This document shows positions 60,007-64,000 of a DNA stretch of 64,000 nt, in pieces; positions within the stretch are counted from its first letter, which is position 1, and the number at the start of each line of letters is the position of its first letter. The DNA is taken from contig NZ_BDBU01000027.1 of NCBI RefSeq assembly GCF_001613145.1, positions 186,001-250,000 on the forward strand, written 5' to 3'. Both the position numbers and the translations under genes were made by a program. Source of the DNA: Nocardia jejuensis NBRC 103114 (GTDB lineage Bacteria; Actinomycetota; Actinomycetes; Mycobacteriales; Mycobacteriaceae). Under the pieces are notes generated by a model, which worked only from the letters and a program-made list of their open reading frames with translations, did not search any database and had not been told where the DNA came from.

Positions 60007-60707
60007 CAGATTTCGCCGACCTGCGCGCGCTGTTCATCAACTGCACGCTCAAGCGCTCACCCGGGACCAGCAATACCCAGGGCCTGATCGACCTGAGCGC
60101 TCGCATCATGGAGAAGAACGGCGTCTCGGTCTCGCATATCCGCGCCGTCGATCACGACATCGCGACGGGCGTGTGGCCCGATATGACCGAGCACGGCTGG
60201 GAAACCGACGCCTGGCCCGCGCTGCAACGCCGAGTGATGGACGCGCACATCCTGGTGCTGGCGGGGCCGATCTGGCTGGGCGACAACAGCTCCGTCATGA
60301 AGCAGGTCATCGAACGCCTCTACGCCAATTCCAGTGTGCTCAACGACGCCGGGCAGTACGCCTACTACGGCCGCGTCGGCGGCTGCCTGATCACGGGCAA
60401 CGAGGACGGCATCAAACACTGCGCCATGAACGTCCTCTACAGCCTGCAGCACATCGGCTACTGCATTCCGCCGCAGGCCGATGCGGGCTGGATCGGCGAG
60501 GCGGGTCCCGGCCCGTCCTATCTGGACGCGGGCTCCGGCGGCCCCGAGAACGATTTCACCAACCGCAACACCACCTTCATGACCTGGAACCTCATGCACC
60601 TGGCCCGCATGCTCGCCGACGCGGGCGGCTTCCCGGCGCACGGCAACCAGCGCAGCGAATGGGACGCGGGCTGTCGCTTCGACTTCGAGAATCCCGAATA
60701 CCGTTGA
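60003..60707 (+). CDS. Flavodoxin-fold NAD(P)H-dependent oxidoreductase
   Basis: The 234-residue protein has the FMN phosphate loop NCTLKRSPGTSNTQG, ILVLAGPIWLGDNSSVMKQ and YYGRVGGCLITGNEDG, typical of NADPH-dependent FMN reductase/WrbA-like proteins. It is the last gene of the run that starts at 55905. It could pass electrons to the membrane Moco enzyme, which is inferred from position only. Confidence 0.88.
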   Translation: MTDFADLRALFINCTLKRSPGTSNTQGLIDLSARIMEKNGVSVSHIRAVDHDIATGVWPDMTEHGWETDAWPALQRRVMDAHILVLAGPIWLGDNSSVMKQVIERLYANSSVLNDAGQYAYYGRVGGCLITGNEDGIKHCAMNVLYSLQHIGYCIPPQADAGWIGEAGPGPSYLDAGSGGPENDFTNRNTTFMTWNLMHLARMLADAGGFPAHGNQRSEWDAGCRFDFENPEYR

Positions 60708-60759
60708 CGCGCCCGGGCAGAGCGCGCGCTCGGCGCGTCGCCGTTCTACGCTCTGCCGG

Positions 60760-61938
60760 GTGACCAGCAATACTGCGAATACGGCCGAGGACGCGGCCGA
60801 AGGCGGCCAGATCCGAGCCTCCACCCTGGAACTGTTCTTCGACCTCGTCTTCGTGTTCACCATGACGCAGCTGACCCACGCGTTCACCCATCACCCGGGC
60901 TGGACCGCGCTCGGTCAGATCGCGATCACCTTCGGCGTCATCTGGTGGATGTACAGCGGATACGTCTGGCTGACCAACGAGGTCGCGCCGAACAATTCGC
61001 AGCGGCGCACCTTCCTGCTCATCGGCATGTTCGGGTTCTTCCTGCTGGCGCTGGCGATCCCCGGCGCGTTCACCGGCTCCGGGCTCGTGTTCGGCCTTGC
61101 CTACGTGCTGGTCAATACGGTGCACACCGCGCTCTTCGCGTTCTCCGGCGGGCGCACGGCGGCTTCGGCGGTACTGCGACTGGCTCCCATGAACGCGCTG
61201 TCCGCGGGGCTCGTACTGGCCGGTGGACTGGTGCACGGCTGGCCGCGCTACGTGCTGTGGACATTGGTCCTGGTGATCCAGGTGGTGACGTCGTTCACGA
61301 TCGACCCCGCCGGATTCGTGATCCGGGTCAGCCATTTCTGTGAACGCCACGGTCTGGTGGTCATCGTCGCGATCGGCGAATCGATCGTCGCGATCGGAGT
61401 CGGCCTGTCCGGCCGGGACATCACCGTGGGCCTGGTGGCGACCGTCGCGCTGGGCCTGACCCTCGGATATGTGCTGTGGTGGGCCTACTTCGGACTCGAC
61501 GACGAACACGGCGAGCACGCCTTGGCGGCGGTGCGGCCCGAGCGCCGCCAGCGCAAGGCCGTCGCCGCGTACGGATACGCGCTGTTCGTGGTGCTGCTGG
61601 GCATCATCATGACCGCGGCCGGGATCTCGATGACCATCGCGCACGGCAACGAACCCGCCGCGGCCGCCGCCGCGCTCGCCCTGTCGGGCGGACTGGCGCT
61701 GTTCTTCCTCGGGCAGTTCGGATTCCGGCTGGTACTGGGCCTGCCGCGCCCCTGGATGCGGCTCGCCGCGGCGGCGGCGGTGCTGGCCACCGCACCCATC
61801 GGCGTGGTCTGGGTGGCGTGGGGACAGCTCGCGGTGCTGATCGTCGTCGGCTACGGCCTCGTCATCGCGGACGACCTCATGAGCGTGCGCGCTGGTGAGA
61901 CCAGTGCGTATCTCGAGGCGCACCCGCACGGACTCTGA
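60760..61938 (+). CDS. Low-temperature-requirement A (LtrA) family membrane protein
   Basis: The 392-residue protein has about eleven membrane helices and the LtrA landmarks STLELFFDLVFVFTMTQLTH, FVIRVSHFCERHGLVVIVAI and GESIVAIGVGLSG, followed by WWAYFGLDDE. The molecular role of LtrA proteins is not settled. The GTG start at 60760 has only a weak ribosome binding site. Confidence 0.9.
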   Translation: MTSNTANTAEDAAEGGQIRASTLELFFDLVFVFTMTQLTHAFTHHPGWTALGQIAITFGVIWWMYSGYVWLTNEVAPNNSQRRTFLLIGMFGFFLLALAIPGAFTGSGLVFGLAYVLVNTVHTALFAFSGGRTAASAVLRLAPMNALSAGLVLAGGLVHGWPRYVLWTLVLVIQVVTSFTIDPAGFVIRVSHFCERHGLVVIVAIGESIVAIGVGLSGRDITVGLVATVALGLTLGYVLWWAYFGLDDEHGEHALAAVRPERRQRKAVAAYGYALFVVLLGIIMTAAGISMTIAHGNEPAAAAAALALSGGLALFFLGQFGFRLVLGLPRPWMRLAAAAAVLATAPIGVVWVAWGQLAVLIVVGYGLVIADDLMSVRAGETSAYLEAHPHGL

Positions 61939-61990
61939 GCGAGCGCCGGGGTGCGGCGACGGCATACCGCGGCGCCGGCGCCCTTGCGGC

Positions 61991-62710
61991 TCAGCCCTTT
62001 TCGGGTAGCGCACACCCCTCGGGCCCGCAGGCGTCACCCTCGGCGACGATCTCGAGTTCGGGCGCGTGATCGCTCCACGCCTTGGCCAGCGCCTGCGCGA
62101 ACACCTCGGACGGCTGCGCGCCGGATACCCCGTACTTGCGATCGAGGACGAAGAACGGCACGCCGTTCGCGCCGAGTCGCGTGGCCTCGCGTTCGTCCGC
62201 GCGCACCGCCTCGGCGTAGGCATCGGGGTCGGCGAGCACCGCGCGCACCTGCGTGTCGTCGAACCCGGCGCCGACCGCCACCTGAACCAGGCGCTCGGTG
62301 TCGCCGAACAACGGCGCGTCGTCGGCGAAGTTCGCGGCGTACAGCGCGTCCAGCAGGGCCTCCTGCCTGCCGAGTTCGAGCGCCCAGTGCAGCAGTCGGT
62401 GCATATCGAAGCTGCTGCCGAAGTCGCGGCCATCGGTCCGGTAGGTCAACCCCATCGCCTCGGCCTGCGCCGCGATTCCGCGCTCGTTGGCCGCGGCCTG
62501 CGCTTCGCTGATTCCGTACTTCTCCGCGATGTGCGGAACCACCGCGTCACTGTGCCCGTGCGGCAGCGTCGGATCGAGTTCGAAGGACTTGTGCACCACC
62601 TGAACCGCGTCCCGATGCGGGAACTCCGCGAGCGCCTCCTCGAAGCGCCGCTTGCCCAGATAACAGAACGGGCAGTTGATATCGGTCCAGATTTCGACCT
62701 GTACGGCCAT
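61991..62710 (-). CDS. DsbA-family thiol oxidoreductase, FrnE-like
   Basis: The 239-residue cytoplasmic protein has the CPFC active site at about residues 13-16 (WTDINCPFCYLGKRR), an all-helical insert and VPFFVLDRKYGVSGAQP. FrnE-like proteins are disulfide isomerases or take part in polyketide tailoring. Two extra Cys near the end (GDACGPEGCALP) recall the second CxxxxC of Deinococcus FrnE. ATG 62710 is chosen with GAGG upstream. Confidence 0.92.
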   Translation of the reverse strand: MAVQVEIWTDINCPFCYLGKRRFEEALAEFPHRDAVQVVHKSFELDPTLPHGHSDAVVPHIAEKYGISEAQAAANERGIAAQAEAMGLTYRTDGRDFGSSFDMHRLLHWALELGRQEALLDALYAANFADDAPLFGDTERLVQVAVGAGFDDTQVRAVLADPDAYAEAVRADEREATRLGANGVPFFVLDRKYGVSGAQPSEVFAQALAKAWSDHAPELEIVAEGDACGPEGCALPEKG

Positions 62711-62889
62711 CACACCTCACTCCACGAAGGAACGTTGTCGCAGGCCGGAGCGCCTGCTGTCGTGGATTCCAACCGATCGGCCGTGCCGAAGATTCCACAG
62801 TGACCCAGCTCACTCGGACGGGCTGTCACGTTCCGGGCGGCTCGGTTGTCCCATGACCGACCCAGTGAACGAGCCCAAGGGAGCACACC

Positions 62890-64000
62890 ATGAACACCCA
62901 CGGCACCACACACGAAATCGTCGTCCTCGGCGCGGGATACACCGGCATGCTGGCCGCCATCCGGGTGGCGCGCCGCACTCGCAGGTCGGCGGCCCGGGTC
63001 ACGCTGGTGAACCCGTCGGCCCGCTTCACCGAGCGGCTGCGCATGCACCAGATCGCGGCCGGGCAGGAACTCGCGAATCACCATATTCCGGACCTGCTGC
63101 ACGGTTCGGGCGTGACTTTCCACCAGGCCGCCGCCGCGGGCATCGACCCGGCCGCTCGGACGGTGACCCTCGACGACGGCGCGATCCTGCACTACGACGA
63201 TCTGATCTACGCGATCGGCAGCCGCACCGACACCACGCGGGTGCCGGGCGTCGCGGACCACGCCTGGACCCTCGACGATCCCCGGCTGGCACGCCGATTC
63301 TCGGTGCGGCTGACCGAGATCGCCGCGCACGGTGGCACGGTCACCGTCTGCGGCGGCGGGCTCACCGGAATCGAAGCCGCCGCCGAAATCGCCGAATCGC
63401 ATCCGGGACTGCACGTGACCCTGGTCAGCTCGACCGAGCCCGGAAAGATGATGGGGGACAGGGCCCGTGCGCATCTGAACCGCGCCTTCGACCGGTTCGG
63501 GGTGCGGCGCGTCCTCGGGCACCGGGTCGCCCAGGTGCTGCCGGATTCGGTCCGCCTGGAGAACGGCGAGATCCTCGCCTCGGACCTGACCCTGTGGACC
63601 AGCGGCGTCACGGTGTCCCCGCTCGCGGCACGGGCCGGAATCGCCACCGACGCACAGGGTCTCGTCATCACCGACGCCACCCTGCGCTCGGTGTCGCATC
63701 CGGAGATTCACGCCGTCGGTGACGCCGCCGCGATTCGCATGGCGTGGGGGCAGATTCACGGCACCTGCCAATCGGGCATGCCCACGGCCGCCTACGCCGC
63801 CGACGCCGTGGCCCGGCGAATGCGCGGAAAGCCGGTGCGGCCCTTCCGCTTCGGCTACTTCCACCAACCGGTGAGCCTGGGCCGCAAGGACGCGGTCATC
63901 CAGTTCACCAAGGCCGACGACGCCCCGGCGCGCTGGTACCTGCGCGGCCGTGCCGCCGTGTTCTACAAGGAGAGCGTCAGCGGCAGCCCGGTGCCGACGT
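62890..64000 (+). CDS. NDH-2-like FAD-dependent pyridine nucleotide oxidoreductase, partial
   Basis: The first 370 residues are present and the gene runs off the window. It has the FAD loop VVLGAGYTGMLAAI, LIYAIGSRTDT, the NAD loop VTVCGGGLTGIEAAAEI, and HAVGDAAAI. It resembles type II NADH dehydrogenase-like proteins often induced with SigJ-type sigma factors in actinobacteria. GGGAG lies eight bases before ATG 62890. Confidence 0.9.
   Translation, partial: MNTHGTTHEIVVLGAGYTGMLAAIRVARRTRRSAARVTLVNPSARFTERLRMHQIAAGQELANHHIPDLLHGSGVTFHQAAAAGIDPAARTVTLDDGAILHYDDLIYAIGSRTDTTRVPGVADHAWTLDDPRLARRFSVRLTEIAAHGGTVTVCGGGLTGIEAAAEIAESHPGLHVTLVSSTEPGKMMGDRARAHLNRAFDRFGVRRVLGHRVAQVLPDSVRLENGEILASDLTLWTSGVTVSPLAARAGIATDAQGLVITDATLRSVSHPEIHAVGDAAAIRMAWGQIHGTCQSGMPTAAYAADAVARRMRGKPVRPFRFGYFHQPVSLGRKDAVIQFTKADDAPARWYLRGRAAVFYKESVSGSPVPT

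Noticed and set aside
61943..61981. GCGCCGG/CCGGCGC stem between LtrA and the DsbA-like gene as a terminator.
   Set aside because: Short arms, long loop and high background GC; not convincing enough to annotate.

Overview
The window is high-GC actinobacterial DNA, most likely from Nocardia or a close relative in the Mycobacteriales. The reasons are the argCJBDFR operon with argG and argH nearby, two F420-type DDN-like reductases, an LCP cell-wall ligase, a PhaC-like hydrolase fused to an acyl-CoA-synthetase-like domain, many TetR regulators and frequent GTG starts. The genus is an inference. No rRNA, tRNA, CRISPR array, insertion sequence or prophage was seen.

Layout. 1-4.0 kb: D-amino-acid/N-acyl-D-amino-acid catabolism (D-serine-deaminase tail, D-aminoacylase, KDPG-type aldolase, GntP permease). 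4.1-6.8 kb: small unknown protein, DDN-like reductase, LCP ligase. 6.9-12.8 kb: argC-J-B-D-F-R, with every junction a 4-base overlap. 13.1-16.8 kb: asymmetric heterodimeric ABC exporter behind a MarR-like operator and a 14-codon ORF with a strong RBS. 16.9-25.4 kb: toxin-antitoxin-like pair, HAD hydrolase, second DDN-like protein, MBL hydrolase/TetR divergon, argG, SAM methyltransferase, argH, HigB/HigA-like pair, SMR pump. 25.4-29.1 kb: threonine deaminase, secreted protein and an NCS1 permease behind a helically phased repeat.

29.2-32.5 kb is the most unusual region. It is a four-gene minus-strand operon: a family 2B (cyclic-nucleotide-domain) encapsulin shell, a 100-residue proline-rich protein, a geranyl-diphosphate C-methyltransferase, and isopentenyl-diphosphate isomerase. 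This matches the 2-methylisoborneol locus of other actinomycetes, except that the terpene cyclase catalytic domain is absent. What occupies its slot looks like only the disordered N-terminal cargo-targeting segment, as a free-standing gene with its own ribosome binding site.

32.9-40.2 kb: hydrolase/acyl-CoA-synthetase-like fusion, SDR, and two TetR-controlled divergons with clear palindromic operators (sterol-desaturase-like hydroxylase; alpha/beta hydrolase). 40.2-46.3 kb: surface-glycan genes (sugar aminotransferase, GT2, large membrane glycosyltransferase-like protein, GtrA), followed by two minisatellite arrays. 46.3-50.4 kb: Trm112-like protein, ABC-2 exporter with its TetR, multicopper oxidase. 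50.9-60.7 kb: epimerase, two-component system co-transcribed with a membrane glycosyltransferase-like protein, then a tight plus-strand run of GT2, DUF2064 protein, methyltransferase, membrane molybdopterin oxidoreductase, small membrane protein and flavodoxin-type reductase. 60.8-64 kb: LtrA-like protein, FrnE-like DsbA protein and the start of an FAD-dependent oxidoreductase that runs off the window.

Arginine regulation is visible directly: a 31-bp element with two tandem ARG-box-like palindromes lies immediately upstream of both argC and argG, and argR is the last gene of the operon, so feedback repression by ArgR is the natural reading. Several other operons carry their own repressor next to a palindrome in the same intergenic gap.
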